Assembly (NCBI RefSeq): GCF_019754935.1
Contig: NZ_JAGSOA010000001.1
Coordinates: 868,001-932,000 of the forward strand
Length of the DNA stretch: 64,000 bases
Source: Corynebacterium parakroppenstedtii
Lineage (GTDB): Bacteria > Actinomycetota > Actinomycetes > Mycobacteriales > Mycobacteriaceae
Direction of reading: 5' to 3'
In this document: positions 8,692-19,253 of the stretch, in pieces
Position numbering within the stretch: the stretch's first letter is position 1
Layout of the letters: every line of letters starts with the position of its first letter
Notes under the pieces: generated by a model
What the model was told of the DNA's origin: nothing
The model's input: only the letters and a program-made list of their open reading frames with translations
Databases searched by the model: none
Position numbers and translations under genes: made by a program

Positions 8692-11420
8692 TAGTGGTCA
8701 CCGTCTTCACGGCGGTTGCCCTGCTCGAAGGAACCGTTGTGATCGGACCATTTATCGCCAGACGCATCGTGGTTGTATCCGCTATCGCTCGGCGCATCCG
8801 AGTGCTGTCCACTCGCGTTCTGCTCCCCAGTGCTGTGGCGTCCATCGTCCCACGGGTGGTCGGGGCGCTCATTCTCCGGGAATCGGAAACCGTGGAGCCC
8901 ATTATCAGCGGGTTCACTTGGTTGGCCGACGCCGTAGTTCTGCATCCCTGGGTGCTGGCCTACTTGTCCTGCTGTGGTTTCGCGGTTCTCAGCAGAGTGG
9001 CGGGCACCTGCCTGATGAGCACCAGGAGTCTGGGACTCACCTGATTCCGAGTACCGGGGGGCTCGGTCCGACGGTGGCCATCCCGGCGCGGTCCATCCGG
9101 CGGGCGGTGGGGTTCCACCGTAGACGGGTGTGCCGTCGTCGTTGGTCGACCCCGGCGTCTGCTGGTTCGTTGGTGTTCCGGCTGGGTAGCTACCGTAATT
9201 CGACGATCCATTATTGCGAGGTATGACCGTCGTTTGGCCTTCATATCCAGCGTTGGAGTTGCCATTCGCACCAGTCGTGGCATCGTTCGCCGACCAGCCT
9301 CGGACGTCGGAGCCCTGCGCACCAGGCCCCTGCTGCGCCGATCCTTGTTGGCCAGCACCCACTGCGTTATTAGCACCTCCAGCATTTACCGACTGGGCAT
9401 TTGCCTGGTTGGCAGCAGATTCACGTTCACGCCGTGCCTGACGAGAGGCCTCCAAAAAATCGTGCCGCTTGGGTGGCTCTTCGCCGCGTTCGCGCGCTAA
9501 TTCCACGGGGGTCTTGACAGGATCCTTGTCATCCTTCGGGTGGAGGACGTCTTCGTTGGTGAAGATTTCCAGCCGCTCGCGCGGTTTCACATTCGTAAAG
9601 ATCGCTTCGAGGTCAGGGCGTCGCAGAGTTTCTTTCTCCAGCAACTTCTGGGCCAAGAGGTCGAAGGTCTCGCGGTTTTCTTTCAAAATCGCGTAGGCCT
9701 CGTCGTGGGCTTTCTCAATGAGGTAGCGCACCTGTTTGTCGATGGTCGCAGCGACATCGTCGGAGTACTCCAACTTTCCGCCACTTCCCCGTCCGGAGAA
9801 CGGGTCGCCTTGTTCCTCGCCGTATTTAACAGCGCCGAGGTCGGGGCTCATGCCGTATTCGGTCACCATTGCGCGGGCGATCTTCGTGGCCTGCTCGATA
9901 TCCGCGGAGGCCCCCGTCGTCGGGTTACCGAAAATGAGCTCTTCACCGGACCTGCCGCCCATGGCGAAGACTAACCGCGCGAAAAGCTCTGCTCGGTTGT
10001 ACATTTCCTTGTCGTCTTCGCTGGCAGTCATGGCGTGGCCACCTGTGCGTCCACGGGCCAGAATGGTCACCTTGTACACGCGTTCGATGTCTTTCATCGC
10101 CCATGCAGCAAGCGTGTGCCCACCTTCGTGATAGGCGGTGACTTTCTTCTCGTGCTCGGAGATAATCTTCGAGCTTCGACGCGGTCCACCAACAACACGG
10201 TCGGTCGCTTCTTCGAGCGCGTCGGCGGTGATGATGTTGCCGTTCACACGCGCGGTGAGCAGCGCTGCTTCGTTCAGCACATTGGCCAGGTCCGCACCGG
10301 ACATACCGGCGGTTCGCTTAGCCAACGAGTTGAGGTCTACATCCGGACCCAAGGGCTTGTTCTTAGCGTGAACACGGAGAATCTGCTCACGACCTGCCAA
10401 ATCAGGGTTAGTCACCGGAATCTGCCGGTCAAAACGCCCCGGGCGAAGCAGCGCGGGGTCCAGAATGTCCGGCCGGTTCGTTGCAGCGATCAGGATGACA
10501 CCTTGGCGGTCACCAAAGCCATCCATTTCGACCAGCAACTGGTTCAGTGTTTGCTCGCGCTCGTCGTGGCCACCGCCCATTCCCGAGCCACGCTGACGCC
10601 CAACGGCGTCGATCTCGTCGATAAAGATAATGCATGGCGAGTTTTCTTTGGCCTGTGTGAACAGGTCACGAACGCGGGATGCACCCACACCGACGAACAT
10701 TTCAACGAAGTCTGAACCAGAGATGGAATAGAAAGGTACGCCGGCTTCACCTGCGACTGCGCGCGCCAGCAGGGTTTTACCGGTACCGGGAGGTCCGTAG
10801 AGCAGAACGCCGCGCGGGATTTTCGCACCGAGCCGTTCATACCGTTCCGGCCCTTGGAGGAAGTCACGGATTTCGGTGAGCTCCTCGACGGCTTCTTCTT
10901 CACCGGCGACGTCGCCGAAGTTGGTTTTCGGCATGTCTTTGGTCAGTTCTTTGGCCTTGGATTTACCGAAGCCGAACATGCCGCCCATGCCGGATCCGCC
11001 CTGCATGCGGGAGAAGAAGAACATGATCAGCAGGAAGAAGAGGATCATGGGACCGAGGACGGCGAACATCTGGCCCAGCCATGAATCCTGCGTCACCTTG
11101 GTTGTGTAGCTCTCAGGATTGGATTTCTGAACCGCATCGAAAACCTGATCCGACGTCCTGGCCGGGTATTTCGCTATGACTTTGTCGACGTCCTTGTGGT
11201 CGCCCTCGTCAATTTTCTTCTTCAGGTCTAGCTGGAGCTGTTGCTCCCTGTCGTTAATCTGGGCTTTTTTGACGTTGCTGTCTTTGAGCTGCTTCAGGGC
11301 GACGGAGGTATCGACATCTTGATACCCGCGCGTCGAGCTAGAGAACACCGAGAAAGCGAAAATCCCGAGCATGATGATAGCGATGACCGTCGCTATGCGC
11401 ATGACTTTCTTGCGGTCCAT
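8691..11420 (-). CDS. ftsH: ATP-dependent zinc metalloprotease FtsH
   Basis: Membrane-anchored AAA protease for quality control of membrane and some cytosolic proteins. Two membrane helices (about 7-26 and 117-137) flank a short extracytoplasmic domain. The AAA domain follows, with Walker A GPPGTGKT (about 209-216), Walker B IIFIDEID and the [20 protein letters not shown] second-region motif. The protease site is HEGGH (about 431-435). ATG at 11420 is chosen because GAGAGG lies 4-9 bases upstream, whereas the in-frame ATG at 11432 has none. About 270 residues beyond the protease domain are Gly/Asn/Gln/Ser-rich and disordered, much longer than in E. coli FtsH. Upstream about 230 bases separate it from hpt and should hold its promoter. 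Confidence 0.97.
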   Translation of the reverse strand: MDRKKVMRIATVIAIIMLGIFAFSVFSSSTRGYQDVDTSVALKQLKDSNVKKAQINDREQQLQLDLKKKIDEGDHKDVDKVIAKYPARTSDQVFDAVQKSNPESYTTKVTQDSWLGQMFAVLGPMILFFLLIMFFFSRMQGGSGMGGMFGFGKSKAKELTKDMPKTNFGDVAGEEEAVEELTEIRDFLQGPERYERLGAKIPRGVLLYGPPGTGKTLLARAVAGEAGVPFYSISGSDFVEMFVGVGASRVRDLFTQAKENSPCIIFIDEIDAVGRQRGSGMGGGHDEREQTLNQLLVEMDGFGDRQGVILIAATNRPDILDPALLRPGRFDRQIPVTNPDLAGREQILRVHAKNKPLGPDVDLNSLAKRTAGMSGADLANVLNEAALLTARVNGNIITADALEEATDRVVGGPRRSSKIISEHEKKVTAYHEGGHTLAAWAMKDIERVYKVTILARGRTGGHAMTASEDDKEMYNRAELFARLVFAMGGRSGEELIFGNPTTGASADIEQATKIARAMVTEYGMSPDLGAVKYGEEQGDPFSGRGSGGKLEYSDDVAATIDKQVRYLIEKAHDEAYAILKENRETFDLLAQKLLEKETLRRPDLEAIFTNVKPRERLEIFTNEDVLHPKDDKDPVKTPVELARERGEEPPKRHDFLEASRQARRERESAANQANAQSVNAGGANNAVGAGQQGSAQQGPGAQGSDVRGWSANDATTGANGNSNAGYEGQTTVIPRNNGSSNYGSYPAGTPTNQQTPGSTNDDGTPVYGGTPPPAGWTAPGWPPSDRAPRYSESGESQTPGAHQAGARHSAENRETTAGQVGQHPGMQNYGVGQPSEPADNGLHGFRFPENERPDHPWDDGRHSTGEQNASGQHSDAPSDSGYNHDASGDKWSDHNGSFEQGNRREDGDH

Positions 11421-11647
11421 GGAACCTCTCATTGGGAAAAATATGAATACCTGTCGTCGCAGGTACGGTGGCGATTGCTACCAGGGTAGTCGAACCCTAG
11501 GACACGTCGGCCAGACGGGCGTTCGCTGTGCGCGAACAGCGCGGATTCGTCCGCCGCTCGCCTGCTCTGGCCTCAACGTCCTCCGGGTGCCGCTTCCTCC
11601 GGCGTCGGCATCGTCGTGTTCAGTTGTCCGTGTGTGTTTGTCCTGGG

Positions 11648-12235
11648 CTACTTCTCGTAGACCTGGGGTTTCAACGTCCCTACCCACGGGATGTCACGAT
11701 AGCGCTCGGCATAATCCAACCCATATCCGACGACGAACTCGTTGGGGATATCAAAGCCGACGTCGAAGAGATCAATGTCCACTTTGATGGCCTCGGGTTT
11801 GCGGAGGAGCGTGACAATGCGCAGCGAGTTGGGCTTCCGGCTCTTCAAGTTCTTGATGAGCCAGTGCAGCGTCAACCCGGAGTCAATGACGTCCTCAATG
11901 ATGACGACATTGCGCCCGTGGATGTCACGGTCGAGGTCTTTCAGAATGCGCACGACACCCGACGAGCTGGTGGCATTGCCGTAGGACGAGACAGCCATGA
12001 ACTCTAGCTGCGTCGGGATGCTCATCTGCCGGGAAATGTCGGTGATGAAGTACACCGCGCCTTTGAGCACACACACCAGGATGAGGTCGTCGTCCTCATC
12101 GGCGTAGGTTTCGGAGAGGCGATCGGCCATCTCTGCGATGCGGTTATGGAGTTGCTCTTCGGTGATGAGGACGTGGTCAACATCGTCGCCATAGCCGTGT
12201 TCGGGGACGGGGACGGGTTGATGGGATTGCATCAT
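11648..12235 (-). CDS. hpt: Hypoxanthine phosphoribosyltransferase
   Basis: Salvages hypoxanthine and guanine to IMP and GMP. The 195-residue protein has the PRPP-binding motif [11 protein letters not shown] (about residues 113-123), the flexible loop around [10 protein letters not shown] and the C-terminal base-binding [15 protein letters not shown]. The N-terminal 20 residues are an extension compared with the core family. It lies 88 bases downstream of tilS, the usual corynebacterial order. Confidence 0.96.
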   Translation of the reverse strand: MMQSHQPVPVPEHGYGDDVDHVLITEEQLHNRIAEMADRLSETYADEDDDLILVCVLKGAVYFITDISRQMSIPTQLEFMAVSSYGNATSSSGVVRILKDLDRDIHGRNVVIIEDVIDSGLTLHWLIKNLKSRKPNSLRIVTLLRKPEAIKVDIDLFDVGFDIPNEFVVGYGLDYAERYRDIPWVGTLKPQVYEK

Positions 12236-12323
12236 TAGCTCTCGATCATGTGGCGTTGTTGTCTGTGTGGTCCGTAAATATATGGTCGCTTATAGGCGCC
12301 CGTCTGGCAATTTCCGCTGAACA

Positions 12324-13484
12324 TTAACGGTCACCCGTAGCCTCCGCGGTCAGCTGTAGTTCATCGTGACGACGAACGACGAGCAAGCGCCCTGGCGGGG
12401 CGGGCGTGCGCGACCAGGGAATGGCGACTCCCCCCTGCCCATGCCATTGTGTGGCCAGCGCATCGATCGCGGTCACGTGTGCCCTGGTCAGCGGCCCGGC
12501 GCGATGATGCAGCCACTGTTTAATAATCCTTCCGCGCAAAGCTTGCGGTTGACGTAGATATGCGGCGATGTCCAGACCGGTGCTATCGGGACTGCCGGAG
12601 TTACCTATAGAGGAACCGTGGCGCTCACACTCTTTGAGGGCGTCAGATGCCTGCTGTGCCAGGTAGTCGTCGTCGGTGCGGGTCATGGCCGCGGTGGCAA
12701 TGGCATTTTCGACGGCGCCCTCCCCCAGGACGGAGCGAATCCGCGGGATGAGCTGCGTGCGGACCCGCGATCGGAGGTTATCCCCGGACGTATTGGTGGG
12801 ATCGTGCCACGGTGTGATGCCTAGTTCCGCGCACGCTCCGATGGTGTTGTCTCGGCGGGCAGAAAGCAACGGGCGTCCGAGCGCCATGGCTCCGGCGTCG
12901 ACGACGGGATGGTGGAAGAGAATTGGTGGCATTCCGGCGATGCTTCCCAGTCCGGCACCTCGCGCCAGCCCAAGGAATAAGGATTCTGCCTGGTCATCGC
13001 CAGTGTGCGCCACAAGAACGGGAAGACCACCACGAGCGTGCGCTACCTGACCTAAGGCGCGGTAGCGTTCTTCTCGTGCAGCTGCTTCGGTGGCCTCGCG
13101 AGGGCTCACTTTTACCACCTGAGAACTCGCACCTAGGGCTTGGCACACGTGCGCGGCTCGCGTTGCTACGTCGGCGGAACCCGCTTGGAGTCCGTGGTCG
13201 ATAACTACAGCGTGGACTCCCCAGCCTTGCTTGACCGCACAACCCACTAAAGATAAGGAATCAGCACCACCGGAACATCCAATGAGGCATGAAAAACCCA
13301 TTTCATCGGCCTCAGATTGCTCGGTCGCTGCCAACTGGGAACTCCAGGTTGTGTGCCACGCTTCGAGCGCATGGCGGATGCGCAACACATGGGGCCCGGG
13401 TTTGGTTGAGGGTGACGAATAAGACGGCGTGGGTTCGCCGGTGTGGTTCACGCTGTGGTTCGGTTTCATGGCGGTATTCGTCAC
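12324..13484 (-). CDS. tilS: tRNA(Ile)-lysidine synthase
   Basis: Modifies the wobble cytidine of tRNA-Ile(CAU) to lysidine, which changes its identity from Met to Ile. The 386-residue protein contains the PP-loop SGGADSLSLVG (about residues 72-82) and the GHTGDDQAE-like segment (VAHTGDDQAESLFLG). The N-terminal 40 residues are Pro/Ser-rich and probably disordered. The start is GTG at 13484, with AGGAAA eight bases upstream; ATG at 13469 is an alternative. It begins nine bases after the dacB stop. Confidence 0.94.
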   Translation of the reverse strand: MTNTAMKPNHSVNHTGEPTPSYSSPSTKPGPHVLRIRHALEAWHTTWSSQLAATEQSEADEMGFSCLIGCSGGADSLSLVGCAVKQGWGVHAVVIDHGLQAGSADVATRAAHVCQALGASSQVVKVSPREATEAAAREERYRALGQVAHARGGLPVLVAHTGDDQAESLFLGLARGAGLGSIAGMPPILFHHPVVDAGAMALGRPLLSARRDNTIGACAELGITPWHDPTNTSGDNLRSRVRTQLIPRIRSVLGEGAVENAIATAAMTRTDDDYLAQQASDALKECERHGSSIGNSGSPDSTGLDIAAYLRQPQALRGRIIKQWLHHRAGPLTRAHVTAIDALATQWHGQGGVAIPWSRTPAPPGRLLVVRRHDELQLTAEATGDR

Positions 13485-13493
13485 GGCCGTTTC

Positions 13494-15089
13494 CTATGAC
13501 GACATCCTCAGCGCGGACGCAAGATCATCCAAGGCGGAACGGGCAGGCTCAATATCGGAGCCATTGGACATAAACGCGAAGGTCAAGACGCGACCTTGCT
13601 GGTTCATCACCGTTCCGACTAGTGCGGAGACTCCGTCCAGGGTTCCTGTTTTCGCCCGAACCCATCCTGCTCCGGGCCCTGATGATGAACCGGGGTTGAA
13701 CCGGCCGGCCAGGGTCCCGTTACCGCCGGCGACCGGCAGGCCGTCGAGAATGGGGCGGAGATCATGGCTTTGGCTATCTGCCGAGGACGAATCGGAATCG
13801 CCTTCGTTGGCTACGGGGGATGAGGCTTTCACCATGATGCGGTCGAGAAGGCGCGGGGTAATGCGGTTATCCGGGCTCATTCCCGAATTGTCTTTGAGGA
13901 CCACGCTCTCGAGGGGGAAACCGTGCTGGGAGAGGACTTCTTTCGTCGCGGACGTCGCGCCCTCGAAGGTCAAGGGCTTGCCTTCTTTCTTCGCGATTTC
14001 TCGGCCGATCGCCTCAGCTTCCATGTTGTCGGAATTCACGAGCATGTCGTGGATCCTGATGTCTAGCGGGGCGGATTCCACAGCGCCGAGTTCGCCATCC
14101 TCGGTATCCACAGATTTCTTAGACACGGACACTCCCTGGGAGTTGTCGTCTCCTCCGCCCGAGTTGCCAGACTCATCACCGGCTGCACCAGAGTCGCCAG
14201 AATCGCCACCATTGTCAGCGCCGTTACCGTCGTCGGAACCGCTGCTAGAGAGCCCCACGGCATTAGCCAGTGCTTGTCCGGCAGCCAACGCCGGATTGTC
14301 CGTTCGCGGAGAATCGGCGTCGCTGGGATCCTGCCGTCCCCCGTTGAGCATAACGGAGTCCACGGAGGTCACATTGCCGCCAGAGATATCCCCGCGGCTC
14401 CACGTCGAATTAAAGGTATCGCCCTGGCCGGCACGCGAATTATCGACGACCACGCTCGTCACCGGCTGGCTGCCCATGTTCTTCTTCACTTGGCTCGCCA
14501 AGTCCTGGATCGTGGGCGCATTGGTATAAAACGCGTTGTCTTTCGACGCAGCGAGCGTCACGTCACCGCCGCCAACCAGCACGATCTGCCCGGGCTTCGT
14601 GCCACGTTTCACCACCGTGCGAACTCGATCCTTCGGGCCAAGAGTTAACAACGCAGCCGCCGTCGTCATCATTTTTGTTGACGACGCCGGAACCATCGCG
14701 GTGGACGAATTCTTCTCCCACAATGTCTTCCCGGTGGACGCGTCGGTAACCTGGCCAGCCAACTGGCCCAAAGCACCATTGGATGCCGGCCCCTGGAGGG
14801 CTTTCGTAAAGTCGGGAATGGGAGCGTCCGCGTTCGGCCCGGACACGGAGACGCCACTATCAGCGGGCCCCGCCGGGTTGGCGGATGTATATGCGTTGCG
14901 CTGCTGGTACATGACCACAGCCCCAACGATCACCGCCGCCACCACGATGATGGTGAGCACGGTGAGGACAGAAGAGACAGCGGAACGTCGAAAAGAGCCA
15001 GTACGAACGGCCGTCGACCCACCAGAGTTCTTCTTACCTTTTTTCACGGTGGTGAGTTTAGCGGAGACCCCGGACACAACGCGGAACAC
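13494..15089 (-). CDS. dacB: D-alanyl-D-alanine carboxypeptidase/endopeptidase (PBP4 type)
   Basis: Peptidoglycan-trimming serine peptidase of the S13 family, anchored outside the membrane. One membrane helix lies near the N-terminus (VLTVLTIIVVAAVIVGAVVM). The active-site triad motifs are SxxK in ASSTKMM, SxN in DNSGMSPDN and KTG in RAKTGTLDG. A Gly/Ser/Asp-rich insert of about 60 residues lies in the middle. I place the start at GTG 15089, with GGAAGG just upstream; ATG at 15164 would add 25 residues that do not look like a signal sequence and would leave only 35 bases to ppa. It heads the minus-strand cluster that continues into tilS. Confidence 0.92.
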   Translation of the reverse strand: MFRVVSGVSAKLTTVKKGKKNSGGSTAVRTGSFRRSAVSSVLTVLTIIVVAAVIVGAVVMYQQRNAYTSANPAGPADSGVSVSGPNADAPIPDFTKALQGPASNGALGQLAGQVTDASTGKTLWEKNSSTAMVPASSTKMMTTAAALLTLGPKDRVRTVVKRGTKPGQIVLVGGGDVTLAASKDNAFYTNAPTIQDLASQVKKNMGSQPVTSVVVDNSRAGQGDTFNSTWSRGDISGGNVTSVDSVMLNGGRQDPSDADSPRTDNPALAAGQALANAVGLSSSGSDDGNGADNGGDSGDSGAAGDESGNSGGGDDNSQGVSVSKKSVDTEDGELGAVESAPLDIRIHDMLVNSDNMEAEAIGREIAKKEGKPLTFEGATSATKEVLSQHGFPLESVVLKDNSGMSPDNRITPRLLDRIMVKASSPVANEGDSDSSSADSQSHDLRPILDGLPVAGGNGTLAGRFNPGSSSGPGAGWVRAKTGTLDGVSALVGTVMNQQGRVLTFAFMSNGSDIEPARSALDDLASALRMSS

Positions 15090-15199
15090 TTCACCTTCCG
15101 GCCCGATGCGCGGCAGAGGAAAGGTAGGGAAAGGCAGAAATGTGCCAGTTCTCCAGCGTGGCACCCCCGGTTGTGCGGCGGTTCAGTACAGTAGGACCT

Positions 15200-15676
15200 A
15201 TGAGTATTGAAGTAACGATCGAAATCCCGAAGGGTTCACGCAACAAGTACGAAGTCGATCACGAAACGGGCAAGGTCTACCTGGATCGGTACCTCTTCAC
15301 CCCCATGGCTTACCCCGCCGACTACGGCTTTATTGATCACACGCTCGGTGAGGATGGCGATCCGCTCGACGCGCTGGTCATTCTTCCTGAGCCGGTATTC
15401 CCCGGCGTGATCGTCGAGGCCCGCCCGGTCGGTGTGTTCAAGATGACCGACGAAGCAGGTGGCGACGACAAGCTGCTCTGCGTCATCGACGATGTCCGCT
15501 ACGAGCGGTACCAAGACATCAACGACGTTGAGGATCACATTAAGGACGAGGTGGAGCACTTCTTCGTCCACTACAAGGACCTGGAGCCGAACAAGGAAGT
15601 CAGTGGCTCTGGCTGGGGCGATAAGGCAGAGGCCGAGCGCATCCTGCAGGAAGCTAAGGATCGCTACGAGGACTAA
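15200..15676 (+). CDS. ppa: Inorganic pyrophosphatase
   Basis: Hydrolyses pyrophosphate to drive biosynthesis. The 158-residue protein is a family I enzyme, with the substrate residues in [12 protein letters not shown], the metal-binding signature region [20 protein letters not shown] and the C-terminal HYKDLEP. ATG at 15200 gives the standard N-terminus; the longer reading from 15140 adds unrelated sequence overlapping the dacB promoter region. A TACAGT box ends eight bases before the ATG, so the transcript may be leaderless or nearly so. Confidence 0.97.
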   Translation: MSIEVTIEIPKGSRNKYEVDHETGKVYLDRYLFTPMAYPADYGFIDHTLGEDGDPLDALVILPEPVFPGVIVEARPVGVFKMTDEAGGDDKLLCVIDDVRYERYQDINDVEDHIKDEVEHFFVHYKDLEPNKEVSGSGWGDKAEAERILQEAKDRYED

Positions 15677-15745
15677 TAGCGTCCTTTCTTTCGCATCGGG
15701 GGGCTCCCTGGGGGGTTAGTAAACCGGGGCTTCGTTGGGGCCTTA

Positions 15746-16933
15746 TTAACGTGCAGAGCCAGCGGGGGGATTAATTCGGTTGCCCGTGTCTGGGTCGAAG
15801 TAGTGGGTTCGTGTTGCGCAGACAGTGATCACGGACCCGACGGCCACATCGGTAGCCGTGACCTGGCCGTTATTATGAACGACGTCCGACGTGACGTGGT
15901 TCCGGCCACTCCCCGCGACACTATCTCGCGGGAGAAGCACGGCGAGGGCGTCCCGACCCGTCATGGGATTGATCTGGACGCCACCTTGGGACCCTCGTGA
16001 GCCCGTCGGCGTGCCATAGGCAAATGATTGCGCCCCGAGCTCCTCAATGTGCGTGACAGTGAGGTCGAGCACCGGCGCATCATTCTCCACGCCCACACCC
16101 TGCACGTTTTCCTCCCCTGTCGTCGATTCCGCGTTGCCCCCGGATGCCACCGATAGAACCTCCCAGTCCTCCGGGCGCACACCCATAATCGGCCCACCGT
16201 CAATGGTGAACAGGCCCATCGTTGGCGATCCAATAAACGACGCTACAAACGTGTTTGCCGGATTCTGATAAACATCGCGAGGCGAGTCAACCTGCTGCAG
16301 CACGCCGTCCTTCAGCACGGCCACGCGGTCGCCCATGGTCATCGCTTCAACCTGGTCGTGCGTCACATACACGGTGGTTGTCCGCAGCTTTTTCTGCAAA
16401 GACAGGATCTGTGACCGCGTCGAGACTCGAAGTTTCGCATCGAGGTTGGATAGCGGTTCATCCATGCAGAACACCGCGGGGTCCCGGACGATCGCCCGGC
16501 CCATCGCGACACGTTGCCGCTGCCCGCCCGACAGCGCTGCAGGTTTGCGGTCCAGCAGATCGGTGAGCTCCAGCATCGCCGCTGCCTCATGGACACGCCG
16601 CCGCGTCTCCTTCTTCCCCATCCCACGGTTGCGAAGAGCAAAGCTCATATTCCCCTCAACCGTCATGTTGGGATACAGCGCGTAATTCTGAAACACCATC
16701 GCCACGTCGCGCTCGCGCGGGGGCACACCCGTCGCGTCCCTGTCGCCAATAAAAATGGATCCCTCATCAGCAGGTTCCAGGCCCGCGAGCATCCGCAAAC
16801 TCGTCGACTTGCCGCAGCCGGATGGCCCCACAACAACTAAAAATTCACCATCCGCGATTTCTAAGTTCAGATTATCGACGGCTTTACGGTCGCCATAGAT
16901 CCGGGAGACATTATTAAAACGTATCGACGCCAT
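15746..16933 (-). CDS. ugpC: ABC transporter ATP-binding protein, UgpC/MsmK type
   Basis: Cytoplasmic ATPase of the adjacent importer. The 395-residue protein has Walker A GPSGCGKST (36-44), Q-loop FQNYALYPNMTV, signature LSGGQRQRV, Walker B CMDEPLSNLD and the H-loop VTHDQVEAM. A C-terminal TOBE-like regulatory domain of the MalK/UgpC group follows (GVRPEDWEVL), interrupted by a Gly/Glu-rich insert. ATG at 16933 is chosen because AAAGAAAGAG precedes it. It is the last gene of the operon, convergent with ppa, with 69 bases between and no clear terminator. Confidence 0.9.
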   Translation of the reverse strand: MASIRFNNVSRIYGDRKAVDNLNLEIADGEFLVVVGPSGCGKSTSLRMLAGLEPADEGSIFIGDRDATGVPPRERDVAMVFQNYALYPNMTVEGNMSFALRNRGMGKKETRRRVHEAAAMLELTDLLDRKPAALSGGQRQRVAMGRAIVRDPAVFCMDEPLSNLDAKLRVSTRSQILSLQKKLRTTTVYVTHDQVEAMTMGDRVAVLKDGVLQQVDSPRDVYQNPANTFVASFIGSPTMGLFTIDGGPIMGVRPEDWEVLSVASGGNAESTTGEENVQGVGVENDAPVLDLTVTHIEELGAQSFAYGTPTGSRGSQGGVQINPMTGRDALAVLLPRDSVAGSGRNHVTSDVVHNNGQVTATDVAVGSVITVCATRTHYFDPDTGNRINPPAGSAR

Positions 16934-17020
16934 TCTTGTGCTCTTTCTTTTGCAGCTACGTTCTATGAACAATTACGTGGTCAACAGGGTGATGACTGAA
17001 AGCGGTGCTATGAAAACCCA

Positions 17021-18367
17021 TCACGACGGCAATTTCGGTTTAATTTGCGTCTCATAGGCCCGGCTGATTTCCTTATCGACCTTTTTCATCGTGGACCGTA
17101 TATCAGCGTTATTCGTGAGGATTGATTCAAAAGCACCCCCAATAACCTGGTCTGCGCCAGGAACAAAGACCCGCGCCGGATCTTGAGTGCGCGTATGCGG
17201 GAGCTGATCGATCGCGGTCTGATAATTGGGGTGCTCGTCCAAGAATGCCTTCATTTCCGGATCAGCCGATGCGTCTTTTCGAACCGGCATATACCCCACT
17301 TCCCTCGACCAGAAGCATGTATTAGCCGTGTTCGTGATGTAGTTGATAAACGTTGCGGCGTTTTTCTTCCTTTTATCGGAAATGATGGCCGGGATAGCGA
17401 GTCCTGCCCCACCGGTCGGGCATCCACCTGTTCCCCGGGGATTAGGCAATGCCGCCGTCCCTACCGGGAATGAGGCGTTAGATACAATCCCGTTCAAATC
17501 TCCCGTCGACGCAATCACCGAGGCATATAATCCGGCCGAGAAATCATTGGCCAACGACTGAGAAATCGCAGCGTACCCATCACTCGACACGGTACGTTTG
17601 AGCCATTCCACCGCAGCGATTGTTTCGTCGGATGTGAAAGTAAAATCCCACTCTTTCGAGTAAGCACCGCCTTTTGTCCACAAAGGGCCTTCAAAAGTCC
17701 ATGACAAATAATCGACGGCATTACCCCACCCGTGCCCTTTTTGTCGATCGGTCTGTAAACGCGGACCCCATTCATCCATTTCATCCCACGATTCGGGCCC
17801 ACGGTCGGGAAGCCCTGCTCTTTTCCACGCGTCCTTGTTGTAAAAGAACAGCGGCGTCGAACGAGCAAAGGGAAGCGCGAAATGCTTACCGTTGAATGCA
17901 TAGTCCTCATAAAGAGACGTCACATATGTCGACGTATCCAGACCCACTTCGGACGCCACATCTTCAATCGGCGTGATCTGCTCATTCAGTGCAAAGTTGA
18001 ACCACCACACATCCGAGAGCATGACGATATCGGGAACGGTTCGTCCCGTCAGCGCCGCGTTAAACTTCTGGGCGCATTCTTCGTAATTCTTCCCCGCGTC
18101 AATGAGATTGACCGTGAGGTCCGGATGATCCTTTTCAAATCGGCGGATTAATTCTTGTTCCACCGGCTTTGATTGTCCCGGGTGCGACGACCACCACGTG
18201 ATCGTGTTGTCATCCTGGTGTGCCTGGCCTCCCGGGGAGAATCGTGTTCCCGCGCATCCGCTCAGCGCCGTCGCCGCCAACGCGGTGCCCGCGAGCCCCA
18301 AGAAAGAACGACGCGATATGCCCGCGCGCTGTGAATCCGGGCGTTGTCCCCAATCCGAAATGTTCAT
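17021..18367 (-). CDS. ugpB: ABC transporter substrate-binding lipoprotein, UgpB type
   Basis: The 448-residue protein starts with a twin-arginine signal (SRRSFLGLAG, RR at 19-20) that ends in a lipobox LSGC with Cys38, so it should be exported folded and lipid-anchored. The rest is a family 1 solute-binding fold. The segment LPFARSTPLFFYNKDAW resembles the glycerol-3-phosphate binding protein UgpB rather than maltose-binding proteins. Its ATG shares a base with the stop of the upstream permease gene (TAATG). Substrate is therefore probably glycerol-3-phosphate or a glycerophosphodiester, but an oligosaccharide cannot be excluded. Confidence 0.82.
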   Translation of the reverse strand: MNISDWGQRPDSQRAGISRRSFLGLAGTALAATALSGCAGTRFSPGGQAHQDDNTITWWSSHPGQSKPVEQELIRRFEKDHPDLTVNLIDAGKNYEECAQKFNAALTGRTVPDIVMLSDVWWFNFALNEQITPIEDVASEVGLDTSTYVTSLYEDYAFNGKHFALPFARSTPLFFYNKDAWKRAGLPDRGPESWDEMDEWGPRLQTDRQKGHGWGNAVDYLSWTFEGPLWTKGGAYSKEWDFTFTSDETIAAVEWLKRTVSSDGYAAISQSLANDFSAGLYASVIASTGDLNGIVSNASFPVGTAALPNPRGTGGCPTGGAGLAIPAIISDKRKKNAATFINYITNTANTCFWSREVGYMPVRKDASADPEMKAFLDEHPNYQTAIDQLPHTRTQDPARVFVPGADQVIGGAFESILTNNADIRSTMKKVDKEISRAYETQIKPKLPS

Positions 18368-19248
18368 TAGCCCTTCACTGCCCCCGTCGTTAAGCCTTTA
18401 ATCATGTATTTCTGTAGGAAAATGAAGAGGAGCAATATCGGGACCATGGTGAGCAGAGTCGCTGCCATCACGGGCCCCCAGTTAGTCACTCCATCGGAGT
18501 TTTGGAGTAGTGCCAGGCCGACGGGCAGTGGCGCCACTTTGTCGGTATCTGCCATGACATAGGGCCACAAGTATTGGTTCCATTCGTTGACCACGGTGAT
18601 CATGGCGAAAGCCACCAATGTGGGGCCTGACACCGGGAGGAGCACTCGGAAGAGCAATTGCATCGGGCCGGCACCATCCATCCGTGCCGCCTCAATGAGC
18701 TCTTTTGGCAGGCTCATGAAGTGATTACGCATTAAGAACGTTCCAAAGGCGATTCCGGCGAGCGGGATAATGATGCCTTGGAAAGTGTTTCTCCATCCCA
18801 GACCGGCTACCAATGCATAGTTAGAGATCACGGTGATTTCACTGGGAACCATGAGCGCAGAAATGATGATGATAAAAATCAGATTGCGCCCGGGGAATCG
18901 GAGGATAGCGAGCGCATACGCACTCAGGACCCCCAGCGTAATTTTTACTGTGCACAGAATGACCGTGATGATGAGCGAGTTTCGTAGGTAATGCCAAAAA
19001 GGCACCCGCTGTGTTGCTTCATCATAATTTTGTGGGTGCATCTGATGGGGATACCACGTCACCGGGTTGGTGTAGATCTCTGGATGCGTTTTCAACGATC
19101 CGCTGAGAGTCCAATATAAGGGCAGCCCGATAAGCAAAAGAATAAAAATCATTCCGGCGTAGCCCACGGCTTTCTTTCCCATGTCACCTCTTCCTGTCTT
19201 GTTATGCCTCTTGTTATGGCCAGATGTATGGCTTTCCTTTACAGTCAC
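18367..19248 (-). CDS. ugpE: ABC transporter permease, UgpE type
   Basis: Inner-membrane permease of 293 residues with six predicted helices and the EAA loop EAARMDGAGPMQLLFRVLLP, where the ATPase docks. Two starts are possible: GTG at 19248, five bases after the ugpA stop with GGGAGA upstream, and ATG at 19182 with the stronger site AGGAAGAGG. The residues between them are polar (many His/Lys), so the shorter form may be the true protein. Partner of UgpA. Confidence 0.88.
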   Translation of the reverse strand: MTVKESHTSGHNKRHNKTGRGDMGKKAVGYAGMIFILLLIGLPLYWTLSGSLKTHPEIYTNPVTWYPHQMHPQNYDEATQRVPFWHYLRNSLIITVILCTVKITLGVLSAYALAILRFPGRNLIFIIIISALMVPSEITVISNYALVAGLGWRNTFQGIIIPLAGIAFGTFLMRNHFMSLPKELIEAARMDGAGPMQLLFRVLLPVSGPTLVAFAMITVVNEWNQYLWPYVMADTDKVAPLPVGLALLQNSDGVTNWGPVMAATLLTMVPILLLFIFLQKYMIKGLTTGAVKG

Positions 19249-19253
19249 CGTCT